From assembly GCA_903913285.1 (NCBI GenBank), contig CAIWKO010000003.1:1-51952 (forward strand): a stretch of 51,952 nucleotides of DNA, in the 5' to 3' direction. This document shows positions 27,827 to 36,481 of the stretch, piece after piece. The notes beneath the pieces were generated by a model. It did not search any database, was not told the origin of the DNA, and saw only the letters and a program-made list of their open reading frames with translations. This DNA is from an uncultured Bacteroidales bacterium (GTDB lineage Bacteria > Bacteroidota > Bacteroidia > Bacteroidales > CAIWKO01). The stretch's first letter is position 1. Each line of letters starts with the position of its first letter. The position numbers were made by a program, and so were the translations under genes.

Positions 27827-30637
27827 CTATTTTTTACTTTCAGGCAACCACTCGCTTTTTAAAATATTTGGCGTTGAATAGAACTTGTTTGCAATTGCTG
27901 TCAGTTGTTCAGGTGTTATGGCTTTTAAACGTTTTTCAACTGTAAGTATGCGTTCGGGATCGAAGCCATTGCGATTGGCATTTTGCAAATTATCGAGCCA
28001 GTATTGGTTTTCTTTAATACTTACCTTGTAACTTTCTAATGCAGGTTCGCGAACACCTTGCCAGTCTTTGTCGGTGATACCCCCGGCAACTTTAACACCT
28101 TCAATAAGCTTAAAGAAAGCAGAATCAACCTTGGTTATATTATCGGGACTGCAAGGTAAATATGATTGCAGTATGAATTCTTCTTGTGGAATTTTGTATA
28201 ATGAACCGTAAATACCCCCACCATAAATGGCGCTCATTTTTTCGCGAATAGTATCGGTTATTTTGTTGTTGATAACTTCGTTCAATTGTGTCAGTATAAA
28301 ATTATCATCAGCAGTGTAGGCCATATCTCCTGTATAATAATGGGTAAGCATGGCTTTTTGTTCTTTGCCTTTGTGCAAGGTATAGCTGTGGTTCCCGATA
28401 AGTGTTTTCATTCCAAGATCGTTGTATTCGGCTTTCGAGGTTTTTGCTGCTATGCCGCCAATATATTTTTCAATTAAAGGCTGTATCTGTTTTTCGGTGA
28501 ACGAACCTACAATGGTGTAATACATTCCCGATGGATTCCCGATCCTGTCGAGATAATATGCCACGGCATGATCGAGGTTTATTTTATCATAATCACCCGG
28601 ATAAGGAAAATAATGAGCACGATTATTTCCCTGATACAGCATATTATAAACCGTATCCATAAACAGGTTTTCGGGATTTTGTTTCGTTAGTTCCAACTCT
28701 TGTTTCGAACGGGTGATATATGATTTAAAAGCTTCCTGATCGGTGCGCGGTTCGGTACATTTCAGATATAGAAGCTGGAACATGGTTTCCATATCTTTCA
28801 CTGTGCTGTTGCCTTCAATGTATTCAGAATACATATTAATAACCGGCGATATTTTGACATCTTTTCCTGCTAAGAATTTTTCAAGATCGGTTTTCGAAAA
28901 CGAACCATAGCCCATTTCTTCCACTGCCGAAGAGCCTAATTGTGCGCTTTGATAATCGGTTCCGCTGTAGGCACTGTAGCCTCCGAATTTGCTTCCTCTG
29001 ATAAGTACTTCGTCGTTTTTGAAATCGGTAGGTTTCAGGCACACTATGGCTCCGTTGCTCAGGGTGAGTGTGGTAGTTCCCAGTTTTTCGTTTTTAACGG
29101 TTTTCACTATTTTGCCTGCAACGGGTTCTTTTGTCAATAATTTCGATGCTATTGCCTTTTCCTGATGGGGTTTGATGTCGCTTTTCATGGCTTCATCTAT
29201 CCATTGTTTATATTGCGCGTTGGTGGGTAAGCTGCTTGCCGTTTTAGTGGTAGCATAGCTGAAATATTTATCGTCAAAGTCAATCTTATTGCGGATAGCA
29301 TCGAAATCTTTCAGGGTGATCTTATCCAGATGGCTTTTCGCGAAATTGTATTCCCATTCGATACCCGGAATGGCTTCCTGTTCAAGATAATTACCTACAT
29401 ATTCCCACACCAGATCGTTCGACTCGGTTTTATCGCGTTCGTTGTATTGTTTTTCGTAATCTGACAATACTTTGGCTTTGGCACGAGAGAGTTCGGCTTC
29501 GGAAAAACCAAACTTTTTAACCCGCAAACATTCAATAACCAAGGCTTGTATGGCTTGTTTAATTCCGTCGGCGCCACAGGCGGCGGCTGTGGTGAAGTTT
29601 TCGTAGCCTCTGGCCCAACTTCCCAAATAAGCATAAGCATATATAAATGGTGGGTTTGCCGAACTTTTCAGTTCGTCGAATCTGGATGAGAGCATCTCGA
29701 AACATAGGTTATTGATGATGTCGTTTAAATAATCGGCTTCGGTTACCGAAACTTTTTTAACATGGGTGTTTCCAATAATATTCACCGAGGTCATGTCGGC
29801 TTCGGCATCCGTAACTACAATAGCGAGGCTTTCGGTGAAAGGTTTCACTTCAAATATTTCGGGGCGTTTACGTTCGTTCTGCATATTTTTTACATCGCCA
29901 AATTTTTCTTTTATCATCTTTTCAGCCTTTTCGATCGGCATATCGCCAACCACAACCACAGCCTGTATATCGGGACGATACCAATCGGAATAGAAACGAC
30001 GCAATACTTTGTGGTCGAAACTCGAAATGATCGAATCCAGACCTATTGGATCGCGTTTGCCGTATTTCGATCCGTTGAGCATCAATGGTTGCCATATTTT
30101 CATCATACGGTCGTCGGCTCCTTTGCCCAAACGGCTTTCGGATAATATAACTCCGCGCTCGTCGTCAATTTGTTTATCGGTGAGCAGCGCGCCGTGAGCC
30201 CAGTCGGCAATAACGTTGAATGCATTTTCGAGTTTGGCGCTATCGTCGCTCGGAACCGGCAAAATATACACGGTTTGGTCGAACGACGTAAACGCGTTAA
30301 GGTCGTTGCCAAACCCAACGCCAATGCTTTCCAGATAATGAACCAACTCATTGTCGGGAAAATGTTTCAACCCGTTAAAATTCATGTGTTCCATAAAGTG
30401 AGCCAGACCTTGCTGGTCATCGTCTTCCAGAATAGAGCCGGCATTAACTGCCAAACGGAGCTCCACCTTTTTTTCGGGTTTTTTGTTATATTCGATATAA
30501 TATTTCAACCCGTTAGGCAATGTGCCTACCTTTACTTTAGGCGAAACCGGTATTTTTCCGCTTAGATCCGATTGGGCGTTAACTCCCGAAACTGCAAACA
30601 GCAATGCACAGAAGATAATTAATGCGATTTTTTTCAT
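27827..30637 (-). CDS. M16 family zinc metalloprotease (two-domain, secreted)
   Basis: A 936-residue protein with signal peptide (to about residue 21). The inverted zinc motif HxxEH is HFMEH at residues 80-84, in the block GLAHFMEHMNFNG. The third ligand is probably one of the glutamates in the downstream block DERGVILSESR. A second pair of M16-like domains follows (YTIVGSFTEKQIQPLIEKY), giving the clamshell arrangement of pitrilysin/insulinase relatives. Bacteroidota carry several such periplasmic or surface proteases that degrade peptides. It is upstream of the PNGase-SusCD genes on the same strand but separated by 229 bp with a possible promoter, so it is likely a separate unit. Peptide processing after deglycosylation is only a suggestion. 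Confidence 0.92.
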   Translation of the reverse strand: MKKIALIIFCALLFAVSGVNAQSDLSGKIPVSPKVKVGTLPNGLKYYIEYNKKPEKKVELRLAVNAGSILEDDDQQGLAHFMEHMNFNGLKHFPDNELVHYLESIGVGFGNDLNAFTSFDQTVYILPVPSDDSAKLENAFNVIADWAHGALLTDKQIDDERGVILSESRLGKGADDRMMKIWQPLMLNGSKYGKRDPIGLDSIISSFDHKVLRRFYSDWYRPDIQAVVVVGDMPIEKAEKMIKEKFGDVKNMQNERKRPEIFEVKPFTESLAIVVTDAEADMTSVNIIGNTHVKKVSVTEADYLNDIINNLCFEMLSSRFDELKSSANPPFIYAYAYLGSWARGYENFTTAAACGADGIKQAIQALVIECLRVKKFGFSEAELSRAKAKVLSDYEKQYNERDKTESNDLVWEYVGNYLEQEAIPGIEWEYNFAKSHLDKITLKDFDAIRNKIDFDDKYFSYATTKTASSLPTNAQYKQWIDEAMKSDIKPHQEKAIASKLLTKEPVAGKIVKTVKNEKLGTTTLTLSNGAIVCLKPTDFKNDEVLIRGSKFGGYSAYSGTDYQSAQLGSSAVEEMGYGSFSKTDLEKFLAGKDVKISPVINMYSEYIEGNSTVKDMETMFQLLYLKCTEPRTDQEAFKSYITRSKQELELTKQNPENLFMDTVYNMLYQGNNRAHYFPYPGDYDKINLDHAVAYYLDRIGNPSGMYYTIVGSFTEKQIQPLIEKYIGGIAAKTSKAEYNDLGMKTLIGNHSYTLHKGKEQKAMLTHYYTGDMAYTADDNFILTQLNEVINNKITDTIREKMSAIYGGGIYGSLYKIPQEEFILQSYLPCSPDNITKVDSAFFKLIEGVKVAGGITDKDWQGVREPALESYKVSIKENQYWLDNLQNANRNGFDPERILTVEKRLKAITPEQLTAIANKFYSTPNILKSEWLPESKK

Positions 30638-30946
30638 TTGATGTTGAATTTTATGGATTATTAATCAGGAGAATTAGAATGTGAAAATACAAAAATCATT
30701 TGAAATGCAAAATAATTTTTAATAAAGTTGGTGATTGGCTAACCGCCTGAATGACTTCAGTCCTCTAGATTTGACCGAAGACTATTGGAAACAAAACTAA
30801 ATTAAAATTTTAGTCACTAATATCTACAAATTGCTAAAGAATTTTACTTTATAGGCTTCCGGATTTCCGGAATAGGTAATAGGTACTTCTTACCTCTGAA
30901 TTCTGACTCCTGAATTCTGAATTCTGATTTTAGGCACTTCCCCCTC
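30638..30946 (-). other. Intergenic region with hairpins and ATTCTG repeats
   Basis: A 309-bp gap between the start of the M16 gene and the stop of the acyl-CoA synthetase gene (both minus). It holds a perfect stem TTCCGG-ATTT-CCGGAA (30857-30872), a smaller stem AGGTA-CTTCT-TACCT (about 30881-30895), and a short array of TCTGAATTC-like units. No T run follows the hairpins on the minus strand, so they are not classical terminators. No ORF of note and no TAnnTTTG promoter for the M16 gene were seen. Confidence 0.6.
30894..30930 (-). repeat. ATTCTGAATTCTG short repeat array, copy 1
   Basis: Three or four imperfect copies of CTGAATT(CTG/C) in 37 bp, just downstream of the acyl-CoA synthetase stop on the minus strand. 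The same sequence type recurs at 43434-43465, also directly after a minus-strand gene. Confidence 0.65.
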
Positions 30947-32596
30947 CTATTTAGTGTACAAAAACCTCTTGATCTTTTGCGTGGCAGTTTTCTTAAACGG
31001 GTCGTCCTGAGGGATGACGGTTTGCAGGCGCGAGAATTTGTTGACACGTTTGTTCACGTATATTTCCAGTTCCAGCTTCAGTTCATCTATCTTTTGGTCG
31101 ATATAAATAGACATTTCGGTTTTCAGGTCTTCGTATTTCTTGGCAATTTCGTCTTTGTTGAAATACACCAGCGCAACAAGCTTGCCTTTTTGTTCCACCA
31201 CTAGCGATTCGTCCACGTAGCGGAAATTGTTTATCACGGTTTCAATTTCTTCGGGATACACGTTTTCGCCACTTTTCATCACGATAATATTTTTCAGGCG
31301 GCCGCGTATCGACAAAAAATCGTGCCTGTCCATCACGCCCAGATCGCCCGTGCGGAACCAACCGTCATCCGTGAACACCGATTTGGTGAGTTCGGGTTCT
31401 TTATAATAGCCCTGCATCACGTTAGGACCGCGGGCCACAATTTCGCCTTCGCCCGTGGTAGGGTCGGCATCAATAATTTTCAGTTCAATTCCATCCAGCG
31501 CCGGCCCGGTTGATTGCAGTTTGGTATGAAAAGGACTTGAACCTGCCAGCAAAGGCGAAGTTTCGGTCAATCCGTAGCCGATAGCATACGGAAAACGGGC
31601 TTCAATCAAAAACTTTTCAACGGTTTTGTCGAGTTTGGCGCCGCCTATTCCAAAAAACTTGAGCTTGCCGCCGAAGGTTTTCTTCAGTTTGCGGCCGGCA
31701 ATCAAATTCAGGGTATTGTGCACGAAAGCGGTTTTATAAAGCACCCTCGGTATCCATTTCTTGGTGAACGTGGGCAAAATGCTGTTGCGGTATATTTTTT
31801 CGATGATCAGCGGCACGGTGAGCATCAGCGTGGGTTTCACTTCCTGCATGGCCGGTATCAGCACCGCGGGTGTGGGCGGTTTTTGCAGATAATACACACA
31901 AGCGCCATATATCATGGGCAATATCAGTCCGAGCGTGTTTTCATAGGTATGCGAAAGCGGCAGTATCGACAAAAAGCGGTCTTTATCATCAATAGGTTGA
32001 ATAATGGCCGCTTTGATGGCCGTGAACGCGATATTTTTATGCGAAAGCATCACCCCTTTGGGTTTTCCGGTGGTTCCCGATGTATAGATGATAGCCGCCA
32101 TATCGTTTTCGGCAACCTGATAGCTTTTGCTTGCTACGGCCCCTGCATCGTATGCAACATCTTTAACTTTCGATCTTACCACAGAAAAATCATCGATCAA
32201 AATAATCGTTTCAGGCATTTTGTGTTCAATACCTTTTAGTTTGTATTGAAGGCTTTTTGAAATAAAAAGAAATTCGGCGCCCGAATGTTCCATAAACTTT
32301 TCGATCTCGAAAACATGAAAATCGGGCAACAAAGGCACCACCACGGCATCCATAAAGGTAGTTGCAAAATAAGTGACACCCCAGTTGGGCATGTTCGAAC
32401 TTAGTATCGCGATCTTATCTCCGGGCTTCGCATTTAATTTTTCGAGCAACGCCATCACCGACTGAATTCGCTGATGCGATTGACTATATGTGATAGGCTC
32501 TTCGCCAACAAAGGCAAAAGTATTATGTTCGGGAAATTTCTGTAAGGTTTCGGAAAATAATGAAGGAAATGTAAGGACGGTATCTTGATTTGGCAT
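30947..32596 (-). CDS. Long-chain acyl-CoA synthetase (AMP-forming)
   Basis: A 549-residue ANL-superfamily adenylating enzyme. Motifs are the P-loop-like IIYTSGTTGKPKGVMLSHKN, YGLTETSPLL, the DDGWFRTGDLG block with the ribose-binding aspartate, and GRLKNIIVMKSGENVYPEEIE, whose region is the hinge. The C-terminus TATQKIKRFLYTK carries the catalytic lysine region. It activates fatty acids as CoA thioesters at the inner membrane. The start at 32596 (MPNQDTVLTF) is preferred over the ATG at 32638, because a -7 promoter element lies between the two. Confidence 0.92.
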   Translation of the reverse strand: MPNQDTVLTFPSLFSETLQKFPEHNTFAFVGEEPITYSQSHQRIQSVMALLEKLNAKPGDKIAILSSNMPNWGVTYFATTFMDAVVVPLLPDFHVFEIEKFMEHSGAEFLFISKSLQYKLKGIEHKMPETIILIDDFSVVRSKVKDVAYDAGAVASKSYQVAENDMAAIIYTSGTTGKPKGVMLSHKNIAFTAIKAAIIQPIDDKDRFLSILPLSHTYENTLGLILPMIYGACVYYLQKPPTPAVLIPAMQEVKPTLMLTVPLIIEKIYRNSILPTFTKKWIPRVLYKTAFVHNTLNLIAGRKLKKTFGGKLKFFGIGGAKLDKTVEKFLIEARFPYAIGYGLTETSPLLAGSSPFHTKLQSTGPALDGIELKIIDADPTTGEGEIVARGPNVMQGYYKEPELTKSVFTDDGWFRTGDLGVMDRHDFLSIRGRLKNIIVMKSGENVYPEEIETVINNFRYVDESLVVEQKGKLVALVYFNKDEIAKKYEDLKTEMSIYIDQKIDELKLELEIYVNKRVNKFSRLQTVIPQDDPFKKTATQKIKRFLYTK

Positions 32597-32616
32597 AAAT
32601 TCCTGATAAAAACATG

Positions 32617-32624
32617 CAAAGTTA
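32617..32624 (-). promoter_or_regulatory. Promoter -7 element of the acyl-CoA synthetase gene
   Basis: Minus-strand TAACTTTG, an exact TAnnTTTG match 20 bp upstream of the ATG at 32596. It rules out the more distant ATG at 32638 if used. A TTG is present but only 11 bp upstream. Confidence 0.6.
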
Positions 32625-32796
32625 CGATTAAACCACAAGGAAGCATGCTTTTATATTCATAATGATTGTTAAAATAAATTGCAGGCAGTTAGTTTTGTAT
32701 CACTTACCAACAAAAAAAACATCTGTTTATCGCTTCCGTTTCGATGGTTTTTAGAAACGATTTTATACTTTTCACCATTGCTAATAAATTTAGTTA

Positions 32797-32804
32797 TAAT
32801 TTTG
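32797..32804 (+). promoter_or_regulatory. Promoter -7 element of the glycosyltransferase-tsaC-cca unit
   Basis: TAATTTTG matches TAnnTTTG; a TTG lies 16 bp upstream (32778-32780). Transcription would begin about 32811, leaving roughly 14 nt before the proposed CTG start at 32825. Confidence 0.55.
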
Positions 32805-32824
32805 TTGCCTTAAATTGAGCAGCA

Positions 32825-33817
32825 CTGAAACAAATTTTGATCATACAAACGGCTACGATCGGCGATGTGATTCTTGCCACACCGATCATCGAAAGCATTG
32901 CCCTGGCCGATCCGAGCATACAGATCGATTTTTTGTTGCGCAAAGGTGCCGAAACATTGTTTGCCGGGCATCCTTATCTGCGAAATGTTTTTGTGTGGGA
33001 TAAATCGCAGCATAAATATCCCGGGCTGATGCATATCTTGAAAAGCATCCGCGAAACCCGCTACGACATCATTATCGACCTGCATCGCTTTATTTCTTCA
33101 GGATTCGTCACCACATTCTCGAAAGCCCGCTACAAAATAGGATTCAACAAAAACCCGCTGTCGTTTTTATTCGACAAACGGGTGAAACATATCATTGGCA
33201 AATCATCCGAACTGCACGAAGTTGACCGCAACCTGTTGCTGATACGCGATATTTTCAAACCGGTAAGAATAGTTAAACTCTACCCTTCAAATACCGATTT
33301 TGCGAATGTAGAAGCCTATAAAAGCGTTCCGTTTATCACTATTGCACCTTCGTCTTTATGGGGAACAAAAAAATATCCCGAAGAAAAATGGATAGAATTT
33401 ATTGAAGCTCTGCCTGTCGGATTCAAAATTTATCTCATCGGGAGCAATTCCGACATAGATTTATGTAACCGGATTGCCAGAAAATGCGTTAAACATGATA
33501 TCCAGAATTTATCCGGAACATTTAGTTTATTAGAAACTGCCGCTTTGATGAAAGATGCACACATGAACTTTACCAACGATTCAGCCCCGCAACATCTGGC
33601 TTCGGCAATGAATGCACCCATTACCGGTGTTTTTTGTTCAACAGTGCCTGAATTTGGTTTTGGTCCGTTGTCGGATATTTCATTTATTGTTGAAATTGAA
33701 GAAAAATTATACTGTCGTCCCTGCGGACTGCATGGATACAGAACCTGTCCGGAAAAACATTTTAAATGCGCTTACGATATTAAAAAAGAACAACTACTTG
33801 TATGTCTGCCAAGTTAA
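32825..33817 (+). CDS. Glycosyltransferase family 9 (ADP-heptose:LPS heptosyltransferase-like)
   Basis: A 330-residue GT9 protein. The N-terminal strand and loop ILIIQTATIGDVILATP, the sugar-nucleotide region SSLWGTKKYPEEKW and the late block FTNDSAPQHLASAMNAP are family motifs. A cysteine cluster near the C-terminus (CRPCGLHGYRTC) also occurs in relatives. It is predicted to add a heptose or related sugar to the lipopolysaccharide core. There is no ATG: an in-frame TGA at 32816-32818 limits the start to 32819-32837, where CTG at 32825 (reading MKQILIIQT) gives the full first strand, while TTG at 32837 would cut into it. It overlaps tsaC by 16 bp. Confidence 0.85.
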   Translation: MKQILIIQTATIGDVILATPIIESIALADPSIQIDFLLRKGAETLFAGHPYLRNVFVWDKSQHKYPGLMHILKSIRETRYDIIIDLHRFISSGFVTTFSKARYKIGFNKNPLSFLFDKRVKHIIGKSSELHEVDRNLLLIRDIFKPVRIVKLYPSNTDFANVEAYKSVPFITIAPSSLWGTKKYPEEKWIEFIEALPVGFKIYLIGSNSDIDLCNRIARKCVKHDIQNLSGTFSLLETAALMKDAHMNFTNDSAPQHLASAMNAPITGVFCSTVPEFGFGPLSDISFIVEIEEKLYCRPCGLHGYRTCPEKHFKCAYDIKKEQLLVCLPS

Positions 33818-34377
33818 CTGAAGAAATACTAAAAGCCCACGAAGTTTTAAAAAAAGGAGGAATAATCCTTTACCCTACCGATACGGTTTGGGGAATTGGT
33901 TGCGATGCTACCAAGAGCAAAGCCGTTGAACGTATATTCCAGATAAAAAAACGTTTGGAAAACAAAAGTATGATCGTGCTGTTAGATCAATTCGAAAAAT
34001 TGTATCAATATGTTGACGATGTACCGGAAATAGCATTAGATCTGAACCAGAGCATATCAACCCCCTTAACCATTGTATATCCTAAAGCAAAAAATGTCGC
34101 AAAGAACATTATTTCGGAAGATGGATCGATAGCGATCCGGATCGTGAAAGATGAATTTTGCCAGAAACTTATCAGTTTGCTCAATAAACCTTTGGTTTCA
34201 ACTTCTGCTAATATTTCGGGAGAACCGACACCCCTGATATTTAATAAGATTTCGCCCGATATCATCAAGCAGGTTGATCACGTAGTAAATTTGAACAAAG
34301 CCCGCATAAACCAAATCAAAGCATCCACCGTCATCAAATTCAACGAAAAGGGAGAATACGAAATAGTGCGTTCCTGA
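33802..34377 (+). CDS. tsaC: L-threonylcarbamoyladenylate synthase (Sua5/YciO/YrdC)
   Basis: A 191-residue YrdC-domain protein, the short TsaC/YciO form without the Sua5 C-terminal domain. Motifs are GGIILYPTDTVWGIGCDA at the N-terminus, the ATP/threonine-binding region IKKRLENKSMIVLL (the usual KxRp block with variation), IAIRI, and LVSTSANISGEPTP. It makes threonylcarbamoyl-AMP from threonine, bicarbonate and ATP for t6A37 synthesis. It is translationally coupled to the glycosyltransferase gene (16-bp overlap) and followed by cca. The RLENK reading instead of KRP-type residues leaves some room for a YciO-like role. Confidence 0.88.
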   Translation: MSAKLTEEILKAHEVLKKGGIILYPTDTVWGIGCDATKSKAVERIFQIKKRLENKSMIVLLDQFEKLYQYVDDVPEIALDLNQSISTPLTIVYPKAKNVAKNIISEDGSIAIRIVKDEFCQKLISLLNKPLVSTSANISGEPTPLIFNKISPDIIKQVDHVVNLNKARINQIKASTVIKFNEKGEYEIVRS

Positions 34378-34390
34378 TACTTGTTTTTTG

Positions 34391-34398
34391 TATTTTTG
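34391..34398 (+). promoter_or_regulatory. Possible internal promoter -7 element before cca
   Basis: TATTTTTG matches TAnnTTTG just after the tsaC stop and 20 bp before the proposed TTG start of cca. No well-spaced -33 TTG was found. Confidence 0.4.
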
Positions 34399-34417
34399 TG
34401 CCTTAAGCGTTTTTCTT

Positions 34418-35824
34418 TTGAAAGAATATCTGAATCATCCCGTTTTTAAGATCGTATCTGAAATTGCCAGTGAAAAGAACCAACAGATTTTTGTCATAGG
34501 TGGGTTTGTTCGAGATATATATTTAAAACGAACCGGCAAGGATATTGATTTCATGGTGCTGGGAAATGGTATTGAACTGGCGAAGAACGTGGCAAAAAAG
34601 ATAGGAAATTCTTGCAAGGTTAATGTCTTTAAAAACTTCGGCACTGCCATGATACATTATAACGACTGGCAACTGGAATTTGTGGGAGCCCGAAAAGAAT
34701 CGTACGAAAGCAATTCCCGTAACCCTTTTGTTGAAGCTGGCACACTTGAAGATGACCAAAACCGAAGGGATTTTACCATCAATGCCATGGCCATCAGCCT
34801 GCAAAAAGAAAACTATGGTCAGCTTATCGACCCGTTTAACGGGGTTGCAGATATTAAAAACAGAATTATCCGCACACCGCAAAACCCTGATATCACATTT
34901 TCGGATGATCCTTTGCGCATGATGCGGGCGGTTCGCTTTGCATCGCAATTAAAGTTCACTATAGAAACCGAAACGTTTAATGCCATAGTGCGAAATAAAA
35001 ACCGTATTGAGATTATCTCAACTGAACGCATCACAGAAGAGTTGAATAAGATCATCCTCTCGCCTATCCCATCGATCGGTTTAACCTATCTGGACGAATG
35101 CTGTTTGCTAAAACTTATTTTTCCGCAGCTTGTTGATCTGAAAGGAATAGATATTAAAGATAAAATTGCACATAAGGACAATTTTTATCACACCCTTGAA
35201 GTACTCGACAAAATTGCCATAAACTCCGACGATCTTTGGTTGAGATGGGCTGCATTGATGCATGATATCGGGAAACCTGCTTCAAAAAAGTTTCAGGAAG
35301 GCAATGGGTGGACATTTCACGGGCACGAAGTTATCGGGGCAAATTTAACAACCACGATTTTCAAGATGATGAAACTGCCCCAAAACGAAAAATTGAAATA
35401 CGTTCAAAATCTGGTATTGCTGCACCTCCGTCCTATTGTGCTGGCCGAAGATGTTGTGTCAGAATCGGCGGTAAGAAGATTATTATTTGAAGCAGGAGAA
35501 AATATTGACGATCTGATGATGCTGTGTGAAGCCGATATTACCTCTAAAAACATTAATAAGGTCAATCGTTTCTTAAAGAATTTCGAGATAGTCAGAAAAA
35601 AACTACACGAAATTGAAGAAAAAGATAAACTCAGAAATTGGGAACCACCTGTTTCGGGCGATCTGATCATGAAAACATTCGGAATAAAACCCTGCAAAGA
35701 AGTTGGTATTATCAAAACTGCCATTCGCGAAGCAATACTTGACGGAAAGATCGGGAACAATTTCGACGAAGCTTTCGATTTCATGCTAAATGAAGGCAAA
35801 AAATTGAATTTGCATTCAATCTGA
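34418..35824 (+). CDS. cca: CCA tRNA nucleotidyltransferase with HD domain
   Basis: A 468-residue class II nucleotidyltransferase. The head domain has FVIGGFVRDIYLKR and KDIDFMV (catalytic DxD), then EAGTLEDDQNRRDFTINAMA and the nucleotide-selecting region DPLRMMRAVRFASQL. An HD phosphohydrolase domain follows (RWAALMHDIGKPASKKF, HEVIGA). It adds or repairs the 3' CCA of tRNAs. The family N-terminus (KEYLNHPVFKIVSEIA) is reached from TTG at 34418; a TTG at 34388 would add a hydrophobic stretch that overlaps a promoter motif. No ATG is available near the expected start. Confidence 0.92.
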   Translation: MKEYLNHPVFKIVSEIASEKNQQIFVIGGFVRDIYLKRTGKDIDFMVLGNGIELAKNVAKKIGNSCKVNVFKNFGTAMIHYNDWQLEFVGARKESYESNSRNPFVEAGTLEDDQNRRDFTINAMAISLQKENYGQLIDPFNGVADIKNRIIRTPQNPDITFSDDPLRMMRAVRFASQLKFTIETETFNAIVRNKNRIEIISTERITEELNKIILSPIPSIGLTYLDECCLLKLIFPQLVDLKGIDIKDKIAHKDNFYHTLEVLDKIAINSDDLWLRWAALMHDIGKPASKKFQEGNGWTFHGHEVIGANLTTTIFKMMKLPQNEKLKYVQNLVLLHLRPIVLAEDVVSESAVRRLLFEAGENIDDLMMLCEADITSKNINKVNRFLKNFEIVRKKLHEIEEKDKLRNWEPPVSGDLIMKTFGIKPCKEVGIIKTAIREAILDGKIGNNFDEAFDFMLNEGKKLNLHSI

Positions 35825-35855
35825 TCTCCTTTTTCAAAAAAATAATCCAATTTCA

Positions 35856-35885
35856 GGCAACCCTTTTGTATAAAATGTGTTCTAT
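35856..35885 (+). promoter_or_regulatory. Predicted ECF-sigma-dependent promoter, copy 1 (autoregulatory)
   Basis: GGCAACC at 35856-35862, a 14-bp A/T-rich spacer and GTGTTCTAT at 35877-35885, directly before the sigma-factor gene. The same arrangement occurs before the gene at 38030. It does not resemble the housekeeping TTG/TAnnTTTG promoter. Assignment to the adjacent ECF factor is inferred. Confidence 0.6.
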
Positions 35886-35902
35886 GGTTTATGACAATTC
35901 TG

Positions 35903-36481
35903 ATGAATGTTAAAGATCTGATCGACGGTTGCATTCTCCATCATAAAAATGCTCAGAATTTGCTGTATGATAATTATTCATCGCGGCTTTACGGAGTATG
36001 TTTACGCTATGCATGTGACCGCGATGACGCTCAGGATATTCTGCAGGAATCGTTTATTAAGATCTTTAAGAACATACATAATTTGAAATATCAGGATGAA
36101 AACGCATTCTACGGATGGATGCACAAAATAACCATTAATACAGCTCTGAACCACTACCGTGACTCTATTAAAAAAAATCTTCAGCAAGAAATTGCTGAAA
36201 ATGAAAGCTACAGTTCGGAATTTGACGAAAGCACTATCTACGATCATATTTTAGATCATGTTTCGCATACTACGCTCCTGAAACTGATACAAGAACTGCC
36301 TAACGGTTACCGCACTATTTTCAATTTATATGCTTTTGAAAATCAAACGCACAAAGAAATATCAACAGAGTTGAATATCTCTGTTAACACGTCGAAAACA
36401 CAATTATTTAAAGCGCGAAAAATGCTGTCATCGCAAATAAATTGCATACTCGCTACAAATCAAGTAAAAAAGGTGATATGA
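35903..36481 (+). CDS. ECF-type RNA polymerase sigma factor
   Basis: A 192-residue sigma-70 family protein with only regions 2 and 4. Region 2 includes YDNYSSRLYGVCLRYACDRD and DAQDILQESFIKIFKN (core binding and -10 recognition). Region 4 includes LPNGYRTIFNLYAFENQTHK and the helix-turn-helix EISTELNISVNTSKTQLFKA. The ATG at 35903 gives the usual N-terminus; an ATG at 35891 adds four residues. Its stop overlaps the start of the anti-sigma gene (ATGA, 36478-36481), so the two are translationally coupled. A promoter-like element shared with the gene at 38030 suggests autoregulation. Confidence 0.93.
   Translation: MNVKDLIDGCILHHKNAQNLLYDNYSSRLYGVCLRYACDRDDAQDILQESFIKIFKNIHNLKYQDENAFYGWMHKITINTALNHYRDSIKKNLQQEIAENESYSSEFDESTIYDHILDHVSHTTLLKLIQELPNGYRTIFNLYAFENQTHKEISTELNISVNTSKTQLFKARKMLSSQINCILATNQVKKVI

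Noticed and set aside
27843-27849. A third GGCAACC resembling the ECF promoter -35 element
   Set aside because: It lies inside the 3' end of the M16 protease gene and lacks GTGTT at the required spacing.
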